The notes: generated from the sequence alone by a model not told the origin. Positions 1 through 12,840 are shown, counted from the first letter of the stretch. The stretch: DNA of 64,000 bases from Hypomesus transpacificus (GCF_021917145.1 NC_061066.1:9916803-9980802); one strand, 5' to 3'. A program made the numbers and translations.

Positions 1-1591
1 AAGCGCCATGTACTGCGATGGACGCAAGCTCAAGTTCGTCCCTGTGGTCCCCACGGGCATCAAGTACCTGTACCTGCAGAACAACCAGATCGAGGAGATC
101 AAGGCAGGTGTGTTTGACAACGTCACTGACCTGCGCTGGTTGGTGCTGGACCACAACATGATCACCACCGACAAGGTGGCCAAAGGCACCATCGACAAAC
201 TGGTGGGTCTGGAGAAGCTTTTCTTCAGCCACAACCAGCTGTCCGAGCCTGTCCTGCCGCCGTCCAGAGTCCTGGAGGAGCTGAAAATGATGAACAACCA
301 GCTGTCCAAGTTCCCAGCGCTGACGGACAGGGAGAACTTGACGGCCGTGCATCTCCAGGACAACAAGCTGACCTCGGAGGGCATCGCCGGGGCCTTCAAG
401 GGCCTGAAGAAGCTGCTGCTCCTGGACGTCAGCAGGAACAAGCTGAAGAAGCTTCCAGCCGGCCCGCCCAGCTCCTTGGAGGTCCTCTACGCCGACCACA
501 ACGACATTGACAGCATCGCCGCCGGGTAAACACTGTCAGAATGTGTTAATGACGTGAGTGTGTGAGTGTGTAGTGTGTGTGATGTTATACTGTGTTTGGT
601 CATGTGTGCGTGAGTGTATAGTGTGTGATGTTACAATGTAGTACTTTTACCATTATGGCATCCAGGGGGGACTTGAACTTGCGACACTCAACCACTGATT
701 CACATCCAATCTCCAGGTACCTGAACAAGCTGCCGTCCCTCAAGTACCTGAGGATCTCCAACAACAAGCTGGTGAGCTCAGGCATCCCGGCCGGCGTGTT
801 CAACGTGTCCACACTGGTGGAGCTGGACCTGTCCTTCAACAAGCTGCAGAAGATCCCCGAGGTCAACGAGATGCTGGAGCAGCTGTACCTGCAGGCCAAC
901 CAGATCAGTAGTCAGTCACCTCACCCTCACCTCAACCTCACCCTCACCTTCACCTCCCACACCGTCACTGAGCACACGTTGATCAGACGCTTTCATCTTT
1001 TGAGTCAGAGTGATCTCCCTGACTATACGTGGTCTAGTATCTCTTAAGTCAAAGTCACATGCAGGTAGGATGCATGTAGAAGGTGCGGCAGAGAATCAAG
1101 GACCAAAAGTGTTTGGGTCCAACAGTATTTAGGCGGTCGGATTTGAGTGATGGGGGGGAAACCAAGGTTTCCTTCACCCCTGTCCTCTGACCTTGGTGAC
1201 TTGGGAAATGTAAAGTAAAGTAAAGTAAAGGCAAATTGGTTTTATTATGTTCAAATGAACAGTTATGTATGTAAATGAACATGTAATGTATTTTACCCCC
1301 AGAGACAAACAGGAGGGGGAAATTTGAACCTGGGATCTCTTTATCTGCAGTCAGATGCTCCAACCACTGAGCTACACCAACATCCAGGCCCTCTCGTCCT
1401 CTAACCAGAATCTTCTCCTTGCTCATCTCTTTCCAGAGTTTGACTTGGAGAGCTTCTGTAAGTTCAGCGGCCCACTCAACTACTCTCGTCTGAGACACCT
1501 GCGTCTGGATGGGAACAACGTCACCCACACTAGCATGCCCGACGACACCGCCAACTGCCTGCGCCAGGCCTCCGAGATCGTCTTCGAATGA
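1..1591 (+). CDS. lum: Lumican, 3' part (starts upstream of the window)
   Basis: Class II small leucine-rich keratan-sulfate proteoglycan that binds collagen fibrils and controls their diameter and spacing in cornea and other connective tissue. Three coding segments are visible: 1-525, 717-907 and 1437-1591 (stop TGA). Codon phases agree at both joins (2 nt carried at the first, 1 nt at the second). The segment opens with SAMYCDGRKLK, the end of the N-terminal cysteine cluster, then LRRs such as GIKYLYLQNNQIEEI and LVELDLSFNKLQKIP. The C-terminal 'ear' cap follows (FDLESFCK, HLRLDGNNVTHTSMP, NCLRQASEIVFE), with the final Cys pair in FC and NCL. This order and the C-terminus match lumican better than keratocan or fibromodulin. 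The signal peptide and Tyr-rich N-terminus lie off the window. The intron at 526-716 interrupts what is a single exon in human LUM. A candidate AATAAA lies at 2493-2498. Confidence 0.92.
526..716 (+). other. Extra intron in lum carrying a SINE-like relic
   Basis: A 191-bp intron with donor GTAAAC and acceptor CCAATCTCCAG splits the LRR-coding exon. Reading through it gives TAA at the donor, whereas splicing joins GG to G as a Gly codon and restores ...AAG-YLNKLPSLKYL. Its 3' half (about 655-715), read on the minus strand, resembles the B box of the tRNA-derived SINEs elsewhere in the window (AAGTTCAAGTCC). Neighbouring keratocan has no intron at the matching place. Confidence 0.7.
1200..1390 (-). 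mobile_element. tRNA-derived SINE, minus orientation, in the last lum intron
   Basis: Read on the minus strand from about 1388, a tRNA-like head has an A box (GTAGCTCAGTGGTTGGAGC) and a B box (GGTTCAAATTT). A body and a short-period tail of repeated TTTAC/CTTTA units follow, ending near 1205. Related heads lie near 17705, 20725, 29790, 33960 and 63318. Confidence 0.7.
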
Positions 1592-2800
1592 TGACCCTCA
1601 ATCCAGCGTCCACAACCCCCCAGTCTGACCCCACCTCCTCCCATTCTTAACCCCACACTACCCCCTCTACCTACCCCCCACTGCCCCTCTCCCTAGCCCA
1701 CACTGCCCCTCTACCTATCCTACCTACCCCACAGTACCCCACCCCAACCTGAATAACACAACCACCCAACCCCACCACCTTACCCCACCCCCTCTCCAAA
1801 CCCTGTGACCAGCCTACTAATCAGCATGCATGGCCTTGCACATTATGTCATGTGAAAGTGTGCAGGTTTGGGTGTCCCCCAGTGCACTGGGACATAGTGC
1901 TGTCTTCACTGTTCTTACATGACTCCTCCCCATGGTGTATATAGCTCGTACAATGTTGTTTGTTCTCTGGAGAACAAGGATCTGCTCTCAGTAGAAAGCC
2001 AAGGTGAATATAATGTTGTTTTTTTTAATCAAACTTCAAAGTACTTATTTTTTTTAACTAAATGTAGTAAAGACCAACTTTGCAAATATTCTCTTTAGTA
2101 AGATGTTGTTTTACAACATGAAGGAATCAGGTACATCGATGACCTAGAAGTGCTTTTGCAAAAAAAAGCCAACTCCCACACTTCAAACATTCCTGAGCAG
2201 AGGCTGATGTTGGTCTGCTAACCAGAGATTCTAAACATTTGCATCTCTCAATTCTATACTTGTTGTTTTTATGTTTTATTATGTTGAACGGTGTTTTATA
2301 GTTTTATATTTGGTTGACAAACTCGTAAATTCCCATCAGTGTGTAAGATCTTCAAAAAAAGACCAATAGTAAACATGTTAGAAAAGACCAATAGTATACA
2401 TGTTAGCTTCAGACTAAACTGGACATGACAGTGATGGAGTTCCCATAATACACAGTATTTCCTTCATCAAACTTCAAATGCCATTAATCAAAAATAAAAC
2501 TGCCACCAATTAATGAAAAACTGCATTCAACTATGTTCTTGTTAATCACACTCAATTCTACATTTCTTATCACTTACCACTGTCACCTGAGGTGGACTTA
2601 GTTAATAACAGTTTTTTGTAAACTATTTTTGTTTTGTTGTCACATAATGTCTGAGTTATGAAGTATGATTCCATGTATTATGACGATATCAACCGTAACG
2701 GCACACTACCAACAACTATATACCAGTTTCATGACATGCATGCAGCTCCTGGTCTCAGTGAGGAAATAAACTCTGGCTTCTGCAGTTTCTGTTTGTTCTT
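1592..2800 (+). other. lum 3' untranslated region and downstream sequence
   Basis: AT-rich sequence after a C-rich stretch, without a convincing reading frame. AATAAA motifs occur at 2493-2498 and near 2765; either could be the lum poly(A) signal. A short 12-bp tandem (AAGGCTCTGGGT type) and a GGGGCGGGGAGA purine repeat follow at about 2862-2990. Confidence 0.5.
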
Positions 2801-3427
2801 GTATGTATGTTGTTTTTGGAGTTGGATGAACGGTCTGTGGACACGGCTCCAGGTCTGCAGGAGGGCTCTGGGTGTGAAGGCTCTGGGTGTGAAGGCTCTG
2901 GGTGTGAAGGCTCTGGGTGTGAGGGGCGGGGGGAGAGGGGCGGGGGGAGAGGGGCGGGGAGAGAGGGGCGGGGGGAAAGGGGAGAGGGGATGAAAATAAA
3001 GAAGAGAAATAATCAGAAGAGAGAACGGTGACTGTCTTCTGGGGTGGGAGTAGGTTAGGTTTGAATGGAAAACCATCATGATGGAATCTGAGCTAACATT
3101 TCTTTATGCATCTTTTCTTCCTTAAAACCCTTTCAGACTCTCCGGGGGCAGGGGGGGGGGGGTTAGAGGAGGGGTGCGTGTTTGATGGAAGTGCAGAAGC
3201 ATTAAGTGACTAATGTGTTTCTCATGTTTCACCAAGCTGGAGTCCTCCACCGCTGTCTGTGCAAGAGCAGATGACTGGGACAGGTCATAAGTTTATAGCT
3301 TCTCCACATAGCTGAAGACCAACCGCACTCTATGTGGGGAAGGGGAGGGAGGGAGGTGCAGAGAGTGTGTGTAGGGGAGGTAGGGGGGCGCAGAGAGTGT
3401 GTGTAAGGGGGATGGGATGAATTATAA

Positions 3428-4300
3428 CTAGTGGTGGGCATAGATTCATTTTTAAAATCTAGATTAATTTTACTGTAATCTTGGAATTAATCTAGATAAA
3501 AAATGGCTCATTTGAATTCCACCAAAAGTATTCAGAACATGTGTGCTACCCAAATAATGACATCATTAGCTAAGGGATGCTTTGCGTTTAGGTGGTATTT
3601 GGGTATTTGAGACTGGAAGAACTCCAACAGTAAACTAATTCCGCATTGCACAAGGTGCAAACAACCTTAGTCTTGTCGAGGTTTCCATTGGGAAGTTAAG
3701 GAGTAGCGTCGCACATATGTGATTGTTCGAATGCGGGTCTCACAGAGTAACGTCGCACGTGTGCGATTCTGAAAATTCCAACCGACTATTTTCCGACAGA
3801 CAAAAATTATATGACAAACGCTATAGTATGGCTTCAACATTTACAATTATGAGGCTAACAAGTAACACTAGCAGGTAGTAGCATTGGAAAAAAAGAAACC
3901 TGAAACAAAAAAAAAGAACAAAAAAGAACAAAAAATTAAGCCGTGAAAGAAAAGTTTTGAATCTGAAGACAGGAAATGTGAAACTATGTGCAAATATGAA
4001 AGTGATAAATGAAAATGTATAACTTGTTCAAAATAATTTTTTATAGAATTTAATCAAAATTGTATTCAACCTGAAAAGAAATTGGTACACTTATTTTTTC
4101 TTTTAATTTTTCTTTGGTTTTATTTTTCTAGTTTTCGACCAAAATTTACATTTTCAATGTCAAGCTTTAAGTTTTCGACAAAATATTTTTTTCTTCGAAT
4201 TAACAAAACATTTGGCCCTGATGCAGATACAGATACATACAGATCCTGCCTGTACCGAACAGAAAGCATGGCTCCCTGGGTTGGGTCCATTTGCAGTATG
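3428..4300. mobile_element. Probable decayed DNA transposon and other interspersed repeat
   Basis: The block begins with a TAGTGGTGGGCAT-type terminus followed by AT-rich sequence with repeated TCTAGATTAAT/ATTAATCTAGAT elements. Further on, a GTCGCACRTRTGYGATT motif occurs twice (about 3708 and 3750). No transposase frame remains. The family is not identified and the edges are approximate. Confidence 0.3.
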
Positions 4301-4879
4301 GGTAAATTAGGGTAGGCGTTTCCAGTCAGCTAATTAGGTAAGGATCTACAGTAACTCTCTCTTTAAGAACTTCCAGATGTTCCGGTTTCCCTTCCAGATT
4401 CCTCTTAATTAGTTCCTGCTGTACCAGTTAAACACAGAGAGTCTCTAAAAGAGTTCCTTCATCTATCATATATTTGTTATTTGTATTCTGTCGATAGTCA
4501 GCAATATGTCCATAATTACCTGTAACAACACAGCCTAAAGAGGTGTGTAGGTGTGTGTGTTTGCCGATGTGTTTGTGTAAGTGTACGTGTGTGCAGAGGT
4601 GTGTAGCTGTGTGTGAGTGTTTAAGCCAACATTCCCTTCCAGGAGGAACAGACTGAACCAAAACAGGAGAAGCAGTCAGATTAGGTGAACACCTCTCCTC
4701 CCTCTCTCCCAACATCTCACCCTCTTGTCTTTACAGCAGGGCTCAGCATAGCGTTCTGACTGATCTCTAATCCAGCCTGATTTCCTCCTCTTCCTCTCCG
4801 GGGGGCTGGGTGGGACATGCTGGCTCCGTTCGGACAGAACGGTCTTTCAGGCTGCTCTGCTGCTGCTGCTCTGCTGCTG

Positions 4880-5026
4880 GAGTTAGAGTTAGAGAGGGTT
4901 AGGGTTAGAGAGAGTTAGGGTTAGAGAGGGTTAGGGTTAGAGAGGTTTAGGGTTAGAGAGGGTTAGGGTTAGAGAGGGTTAGGGTTAGAGAGGGTTAGGG
5001 TTAGAGAGGGTTAGGGTTAGAGAGAG
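4880..5026 (+). repeat. 16-bp tandem repeat containing TTAGGG
   Basis: About nine units of GGGTTAGGGTTAGAGA type. The units contain telomere-like hexamers but are interrupted by AGAGA, so this is an interstitial minisatellite rather than a telomere tract. Confidence 0.85.
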
Positions 5027-5099
5027 CCGGGTCATCGAGCTCAGAGAGGGATCTCTTCCAGCTGTTATCTCTGTACATCTTTCCTGTCCCATTGATCAT

Positions 5100-5480
5100 T
5101 TGTCTTTTTGTTCTCTCTCCCTCTCTCTCCCTCCCTCTCCCTCCCTCTCCCTCTGGACAATAATATTTCCTCATTTCCCTTACATAATACCCCTCCTCCT
5201 TGAAGAGCAGGATCCAGATGTAGAGTCCAGATGTGTTCCCTATCTATATTCTCTCTATCACTCCATCCTCTCTCCATCCCTCTCTATCCCTCTGTCCATC
5301 TGTCTATCCCTCTCTCTATCCTCTCTCTATCCCTCTCTCTATCCCTCTCTCTATCCCTCTCTCTATCCTCTCTCTATGCTCTCTCTATCCTCTCTCTATC
5401 CCTCTCTATCCCTCTCTCTATCCTCTGTCTCCCTCTCTCTATCCTCCCTATCCTATCTCTTTTCTCCCTCTTTATCCTTT
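5100..5480 (+). repeat. Pyrimidine-rich CTCTCTATCC microsatellite
   Basis: Irregular tandem CTCTCTATCC/CTCCCTCT units across about 380 bp. The open frames here are low-complexity translations and are not taken as genes. Confidence 0.85.
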
Positions 5481-5737
5481 TTATGTGAAATTACGTTTAG
5501 ATAAAGATTTTTAAAGATTGATAAAAACAGTTTCCATTCCATATTCTTATATGTCCCATACTTCTTTACTTTAACTTGAGTGAAAAAGTGTAGACAGCAC
5601 TTCTACTTTTACCAGAGTCTTTAAAAACATGAGTATCTGTACATCTGAGTGAAAGAGGTGCGTACCTTTGCCATCTTTGCTGGTAACTGTGCTCAATCAA
5701 GCAACAGAGAAGCAGTAACCATTCCGGACAGCATGAC

Positions 5738-5840
5738 CTGGGTGATGGGTTAGGGTTACCTAGGTGATGGGGTAGGGTTACATGGGTGATGGGGTAGGGT
5801 TACCTGGGTGATGGGGTAGGGTTAACCTGGGTTGGGTTAC
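5738..5840 (+). repeat. Short 22-24-bp tandem repeat
   Basis: About four imperfect copies of GGTGATGGGGTAGGGTTACC. No coding role is seen. Confidence 0.7.
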
Positions 5841-8582
5841 CGGGGCGACAAGTTAACTGTGACCTGGCCACCTGTCCCTCAGGTGCTTGCCCCCTGCACT
5901 TCCAGCATGCCTCAGCCATAACATCATTTGTAGCTACAGAGGAGGAGGAGGAGGAGGAGGAGGAGGAGAAGGGGAACTGATGGTCCGGAAAAAAAAGTAG
6001 CCAATGCAATCTCTGAAAGGATTCTCTCACACATACACACAACAGCCCCACACCCCCACCCCTAAAACACGTGCACACATGCAGAAACACACACACCCCT
6101 CTCTCAAGTGAACCAGCTGATGGGAAAGGTAGAGCCAGGAGGAGATAATATCATCAGTAATACTGATGTGCTGGAGATCTCTCCCTATGACACGCTCTGA
6201 GACTGCTCATCTGCAGAAGCTCAGCACCCCCGGACCAGCACCACACAGACAAACCTCACCTGGACACACACGGGAGGAAGGTATGTTTGTCTTGTTCTTT
6301 TACTGAAGGCGGTTTGGAGGGGTGGATGCTTGGGATAGGGGGTGTTTGGAACATCTACATCTGGGAGGGGTTGCTATTTAAACATGCAGGGGTTTTAGCT
6401 TTGATCTACTGTTCCAAGTAGACAGCTTTTCCAGCAGTGAGTTCAGGTTGACTGAAAGCGGCCCCTTCATGATTGAAGATCCTGGCGTTCCTGCTGCAGA
6501 GATGCTGGAGCCATGTTGGCTCCTGCAGTCTTGCTCGTATCACAAGACGCAGTAGCTTTCTAAATCCTCTTCAGTTCTTTTGTTCTTTGCTTGCTGCCAG
6601 ATAGATTTGTAAAAGTGAAGAAATAATGTGCAATGTAGTCTTGATGCCAGAAGTCTTGGGTTTAATCAGGGTTTAAAATCTATATTTTCATGGAGAGTAT
6701 ATGCATAGACGTTTAGAAAAAAAAAGAGCTATTCTCATCCTACTGCCAGGCAAAGCTTTATAGAAGGTTCATCAGTTTTACATAAGCGATGACTTCTCTG
6801 CTCGTAGAGGACTCAAGACACGAGCAGTCGCCAGCTGGAACAGAATATGGGACCCAACAGGACCTCTCTGACTAACCAACAGATCTGCCAACTCAAAGCT
6901 CCTTACAGGAAGTGAATATTTTCATATTATAATATTTTTCCACATGTGTTTCCTGTTCGACTGTCATCCAGGAAGGGCCCACAACTGTTCTCAGTTCAAC
7001 ATTTTGATAGAGTGAGTCAGCAGTTTGTCCTGTTTATCTGGTAAAGAAGCTTGCATCAGTCATTCAGTGAAGGTAATCAAGCAGCATTAACATGGCTCAT
7101 TCACTTCACCCAGAGACTTTCAACCTGTAACATGAGGATACCTCCAGCAACTCTCCTGTCAGGTGAGTGATGGGTATGCCGGCATCCCTAAAGAGAGACA
7201 GGTGTGGTCCCTAAAGAGAGACAGGTGTGGTCCCTAAAGAGAGACAGGTGTGGTTCTGGGCCTGGGTCCTGGTCCTTCAAGTGTAAAAGCACTGTACTGA
7301 TCAGCGTCTGAGGTGATCCAGGGGGATTTAAAGCACAAAGACTTTATCTCTGGGCCTTATAACTCAGGGAGGGCTACAGCCCAGTCGTTGCTTACAGATT
7401 TAAAAGTAGCAGGCTCAAATGCCCCCTAGTACTTTGGGTAAAAGTGTGGTAGATTGATACATTCTTATTATTGACTTGGAAATCATATGAGCTACTGTAT
7501 TTGCTGGAAGCTGTTGAGGTGTGCTGCTTGACGCGCTGCCTATCCAGTCCTCTGGTTGTGTGAGGCGTCCTCCAGGTAAGCCTGTTCAGCCCTGAGATCA
7601 GGGCTTGACGCCTCTGGCCGAGATACGCTCTGCGTTGAAGGCACCTTCTCAGACACGAGACGCTCCTTCAAAGGATCCGCTGGGATAATCAGGGATCAGG
7701 ATTGTCTCCTACCTTGGCTGAACCAATCAGGAGGGATTATCCAGGGGGATGCAGAGCATCAATGGAAACAAGATAGTCTCAAAACTAGACAAGCACTCGC
7801 TGTTCAATTCACTCATTTAACTACCCTCCTCATAACTACCCCCCACAATCTCGTGCCTTTGCAGTGTTTTGGGTGATTAACGATACTTTCAGGATAGGGT
7901 AACACAACGTTCTGATTAGGGGCTAGTGGGAAATTGTCATGAAAATAAGATGAGTTCCCTTTGGAATAGGACAAACCGTCAAATAGATTTTAAGAATTAT
8001 TGAAGAACTTGTTGAACTGATTTCAGAATCTTAAATGATTCACAATATACTGAGTCATCTAGTTTCAACTGCTGTTTGAGCTGTTGTCAGGAAGGTCAAG
8101 ATGAATAAAGGTTTCCTCTCCCAGTCTTCGAGAACCAGGTCCACCAGGCTTTGTGAGCTGAACCAATCCACTCAACCACATTTACCAGATAACCCCGGTT
8201 TCTAAACACTGCCATGTTTAAGCGCCAAACCAGTGTGATTAGAACCACATGTTGTCTGGCTGGTTTGTCTTAAAGAGATTAATCACATCAGACAATGTGC
8301 TTAGGGCACAGGAGACATGCACTGAAACAAAACAGGAGCCAAGGCTGGGAGTGTGGGGGGGGGGGGAGGGGAGTAAGCATGGGGACAGCTGAGAGCATTA
8401 ACCTGGTTGTATATAGGTCAAGTCTACTGTCTATGGTCACCACTTGGACAACAGATTAGCGAGCATAGCATCCCAAGATCATGACCTCTGATCTCCAGAG
8501 CTTCTGATTGGCTGGGATGTGGCTGTCAATGAAGGGTTCCTGCCCGCTAAATGAAAGGAGCCGATGGTACAAATACAGGGTA
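5841..8582. other. Intergenic stretch between lum and kera; one possible noncoding exon
   Basis: No protein-coding gene is recognised. A possible noncoding 5' exon ends at 6280 (GGGAGGAAG before GTATGTTT), but nothing links it firmly to kera. A GAG/CTC microsatellite lies at 5938-5970 and three copies of a 23-bp unit (CCCTAAAGAGAGACAGGTG) lie at 7182-7256. Confidence 0.4.
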
Positions 8583-8653
8583 GTGAGGGTCAGAGGAGCA
8601 GGGTAGAGACAGGACTCCAGGACAACGACACGACAAGTTGCCTTGAATCTCAG
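8583..8653 (+). other. Candidate noncoding first exon of kera
   Basis: The block ends in GAATCTCAG directly before a strong donor, GTAGGTGTG, and follows a TACAAATA motif about 20 bp upstream that could be a weak TATA variant. SLRP genes of this class have a noncoding exon 1 joined to an exon that starts just before the ATG, and the kera acceptor at 10660 fits. There is no direct evidence of transcription. Confidence 0.35.
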
Positions 8654-10226
8654 GTAGGTGTGGGGTTGCCAGCATTCAGCCTTTTAAGTTTTGTGAAACT
8701 AGAACTATAAACAAGAGGGAGTTATACATTTATAAGGTGCTGCTGTGTACGTTGGATGATTTGGATTTAGCATCAATATCTTGCACTTGTTTTTATTTGT
8801 TCCTAAATCATCTGCATAAACTCTTAGTTTAGCTTCAAGGTATATTGTAAACCACAGAATCAAGCAATATAGAAATACCTAGCCATCGCTTCTATGTTTG
8901 GATGCACTTGGCTACATCAAGGCAATAAGGCTCATGCAGAATATGTTTAAGTAGATTTTCAGGGAAACTTGGTACTCTGAATCCTGGACTCCAAGCCAAG
9001 GTGATTGTGTTGACCTGACTTTCTCACCTCCAATGTATGGATGGTTTCAGTAACTCACCTCCAGCGAGATGTGATGCTTCAGCCCCACAGCAACAGAATC
9101 AGGTGGTGTAGTCTTGTCTTTGAAGTGAGCCCATCCTGGAATAGCCAGGCATGCAAATCAGTTCCAGACAAAAACACGTCTTGCAAGAATGTTAACCAGC
9201 AACAGCTGTGACAACTGAAGAGCAGGAGGATGGAAGGGGGTGGTAGAGTTAGGGGCAGGGTGGCAGTGGTAGAGTTGGGGGTCTATTAGGAGTAGTGGTA
9301 GTATTATGCTAGGTTGCATAGGTAACAGAAGCTAACTAAAGCTAGCTTGCTTCCGTTTTGGAAAAAAAACTCACTCTGGTGGAAGCGTTGGAAATATTAA
9401 GAACTCACGCATCTAAAGGTAAAGAATCATTTCTTACCATTGGCGGCCTGAAATGCCTATCTCTGACGTTTTATTGAAACGTCTCTGATAGTAGTTCTTG
9501 CAGATTTTATGTAATCTGATCGGCCATGTTTGATTGGCCGTTTTAAGAACGCCGATCAAAACAGCTGATTCATGGCCGGCACTCATGGTTAAGCATGTGA
9601 ACCAGACACTGAACACATGCTGTGAGTCGTGCATATCACAGATTAGCCCCCATATGACTAATGGGATTACAGGTGACCTGGCCTGGAGTTGTCCTTAAAC
9701 GGACATGCCTATCAACAGTTTACCTCGAATAAACCTATCTCAAGCACACCACAGGAAGGACAGGAAAGGTTTTTGGAATGGTTGCCCATCTTAAATGCTA
9801 ATGACCTCATCATCAAACACGATTTAGGCTAAATTGGGTTTGACTCTGCATTAATTACTGACTGAATAAACCCAACGATACGTCTACACTTTCCTGCCCA
9901 CCTACTTTTGTTAAGACCTAAGACCCTAACCCTAACCAAGTATTTTGTTGTACATTTTTCTACATTTACCATTTTGTTTACTGTATGCACCTGCCCACCA
10001 AAGTAAATTAGTTGTCTATGAACACTTACTTCGCGATTAAACACAATTCAGATTCTGACAGGTTTTTACACATTAGTGTCTGTGACAGACATTGATCTAA
10101 ATGTTTAGAGTCCTTAATCCCGCCGGAGGTTATCGGCTTTGATTCTTTTTTCTGGGAGTTTCCAGTGCATCAACAACCTGAGGTCACCTGCACTGTCTGC
10201 AGAAATGTTGTGCTCACTCGTTTACC
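8654..10226. other. Non-coding stretch upstream of kera
   Basis: Nothing coding is recognised. If the exon at 8583-8653 is real, this stretch is kera intron 1. No transposon boundary can be placed with confidence. Confidence 0.4.
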
Positions 10227-10512
10227 CTATGCTCGGTGATTACCCTTCCTGTGCTCGGTGATTACCCTTCCCGTGCTCGGTGATTACCCTTCCCGTGCTC
10301 GGTGATTACCCTTCCTGTGCTCGGTGATTACCCTTCCCGTGCTCGGTGATTACCCTCGGTGATTACCCTTCCCGTGCTCGGTGATTACCCTTCCTGTGCT
10401 CGGTGATTACCCTTCCTGTGCTCTGTGATTACCCTTCCCGTGCTCGGTGATTACCCTTCCTGTGCTCGGTGATTACCCTTCCTGTGCTCGGTGATTACCC
10501 TTCCTGTGCGTG
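10227..10512 (+). repeat. 22-bp minisatellite upstream of the kera coding exon
   Basis: About 13 copies of GTGCTCGGTGATTACCCTTC with C/T variation at the end of the unit and one shortened copy near 10352. It ends about 150 bp before the kera acceptor at 10660. Confidence 0.9.
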
Positions 10513-10673
10513 GTAACGTGTTTGACTGAAGCTTTCCTTCTTCAGATTTCTGTGCTCTAAACCTCCAAGCCCGGCCGGGAGCACTCCATGATTAGGATTT
10601 TAGTTGTGTGTGTTTATGTGCGTGACTGTTCTCAACATCTGTTTCTTGTCTCCGTTGCAGATTAAGTGGCAAG

Positions 10674-12054
10674 ATGACATTTCTTCTGACCCTTCTCACC
10701 TCCCTTCTCCTGGTTGGTCCAGCTCTGGGCCAGGACATGACCTATGAGGAGGTCCTGACCCAGCTGCAGGGTTGCCCTAGCGAATGTCGCTGCCCTCCTA
10801 ACTTCCCAAATGCAGTATACTGCGACAACAAGGGCCTGAAGCACATCCCCAACATCCCTCCACATACCTGGTACCTTTATCTCCAGAACAACCTGATAGA
10901 CGTGATCTCCAAGGACGCGCTGCGCAACGCCACCCAGCTCCGCTGGCTCAACCTCAACCGCAACAAGCTGACCAGCAAGGGCGTGGAGGAGGGCGTGTTG
11001 GCAGATATGCCCCGCTTGATGCACCTCTTCATGGACGACAACCTTCTGGCCTCGGTGCCGTCCGGCCTGCCCTCCAACCTGGAGCAGCTCCGCCTCTCCA
11101 GGAACCGCATCTCCAAGATCCCCACTGGCGTGTTCTCCGGCATGAACCGCCTCACCCTGCTGGACCTGCAGGGGAACAAGCTCCAGGATGACGCCGTGAC
11201 AGAGGTGAGCCTGAAGGGACTGAGCAGCCTGGTCCAGATCAACTTGGCCAAGAACCAGCTGAACAGCATGCCACCCGGCCTGCCTCCCAGCACCGCTCAG
11301 ATCTTCCTGGATGGGAACAACATCGAGAAGATCCCCGAAGAGTACTTCAAGGGGCTGCCCAAGGTGGCGTTCCTCAGGCTGAACCGCAACAAGCTGGGCA
11401 ACAGCGGCCTTCCCAAGAACGTCTTCAACATCTCCAGCATGCTGGACCTGCAGCTGTCACACAACCAGCTGACTGAGGTGCCTCTTATCTCCTCAGGTCT
11501 GGAACACCTGCACCTGGACCACAACAGGATTAAGAGTATGTATGTCAGGACTGTGTACTATGTACAGGGGTTGTAGTGTGTATTGTATATGGCCTTGTAG
11601 AATGTACTGAAGTATGTTTGTCGGGCTTCATTTACTATGCTTGTTTAAGCAAGCGTGTGTGTAGTACAATATTGCTGCAGTTTAAGTAATTTACATTCAA
11701 TTAATTTACATTCAATTAACTAATAACAATCCTACTGTATATGGCACAGTCTGCTGGATTCAGATACTAACACAGGTCGACTGTTCAGTCATTTCAAGCA
11801 TCTGGGAAGTGAACTAGGAAGTCAACTAGGAAGTCAACTAGGAAGTCAACTAGGAGTCACTAAAGTGTTCTTTACCCCCTCCAGGTGTCAACGGGTCTGA
11901 AATCTGCCCGGTGTCGGCTGAGGTGCTGGAGGACTACGTCAACGACGGTGTTCCTCGGCTGCGCTACCTTCGCCTGGACGGCAACCAGATCAAGCCTCCC
12001 ATCCCAAGAGACGTCATCACCTGCTTCCGCCTCCTCCAGTCCATCGTTATTTAG
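10674..12054 (+). CDS. kera: Keratocan
   Basis: Class II SLRP, a keratan-sulfate proteoglycan of corneal stroma needed for regular collagen packing. Coding segments are 10674-11535 and 11885-12054 (stop TAG), 343 residues, close to the usual family length. The ATG lies 13 bp after the acceptor TCCGTTGCAG and opens a signal peptide (MTFLLTLLTSLLLVGPALG). The N-terminal cysteine cluster is C-P-S-E-C-R-C then VYC. LRRs follow, with family motifs WYLYLQNNLID, NATQLRWLNLNRNKLTS, PKVAFLRLNRNKL and LDLQLSHNQLTEVP. After the intron, VNGSEICP, RYLRLDGNQIKPPIP and TCFRLLQSIVI form the C-terminal cap, ending as in other keratocans. Asn-X-Ser/Thr sites (NAT, NIS, NGS) could carry keratan sulfate. The single intron sits after ...HNRIKS, as in mammals. 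A 3' AATAAA is at 12826-12831. Confidence 0.95.
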
Positions 12055-12840
12055 GTTGTTTATTTCAGCTTCTTAACCTCCCAGGCCTTTCCTCACAGGT
12101 CAAAGTGTTCAACACCAGACACCCGGATGGAAAGATGATAATGAGTTATAAAATAATAAGATGAAGTCAAAGGTAAATTCCATTCTAACTGGGTCAGACA
12201 AAAGCAATTGTGAAATAGAAACCTTTTGTAAATGTTTATCCTGAATTGAGTTCATACAGCTTCAAGTTTTCTTTGTCGCTGTACTTGGTTCGGATATAGT
12301 ACAATTTCCGACCACTAGATGTGCCTTACTTTCAAATAATTTCTGGAAAGTGAAGACTGACAATCTGCTAAAATAAAGAATCTATAATATCATATTATTT
12401 ACAGACACAATATGATTAGAATAGGATAAGAAAAAGTATGTTGAATTTTATGACAACTCCGTATTCTTATTTGACAAGAAGAAACTGCTTATGGATGCTT
12501 AGCCAAAACCCCTTTTTTTACTGCTCTTAATAAGAATGTTTGCATTTGTGTGATAAATCTGTTCTGACATGAATTATTGTTTTATGTGAGGTATAACTAT
12601 GTTTGGCTATATTTAGAAAAAAATCAACAATAGTGCATTCATTTGGGTCAGTTCATTTAGGTAATTTATTTAATTTAAAATGACAGTTAATTTCTTCTTT
12701 TTGCTGGACTATGACAACACATTTTGTACACAAGATTCTGTTTCGAAAACATATTTTGGTATATTCCAACCATTTGTTTTGTGATTATCTTTGATAGTGT
12801 ATTTCTTGTCCACTGTGTGCTTTTAAATAAATACAAATGT
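12055..12840 (+). terminator. kera 3' UTR with poly(A) signals
   Basis: AT-rich sequence with AATAAA near 12372 and AATAAA at 12826-12831; the second is followed by GT-rich sequence and is the more likely distal signal. Confidence 0.55.

Noticed and set aside
2658..3079. Overlapping open frames on both strands rich in Gly/Arg/Pro
   Set aside because: They translate a 12-bp tandem and GGGGCGGGG purine repeats; no domain, no splice context.
4880..5026. TTAGGG-containing array as a telomere or chromosome end
   Set aside because: The hexamers are interrupted by AGAGA in a 16-bp unit and genes lie on both sides.
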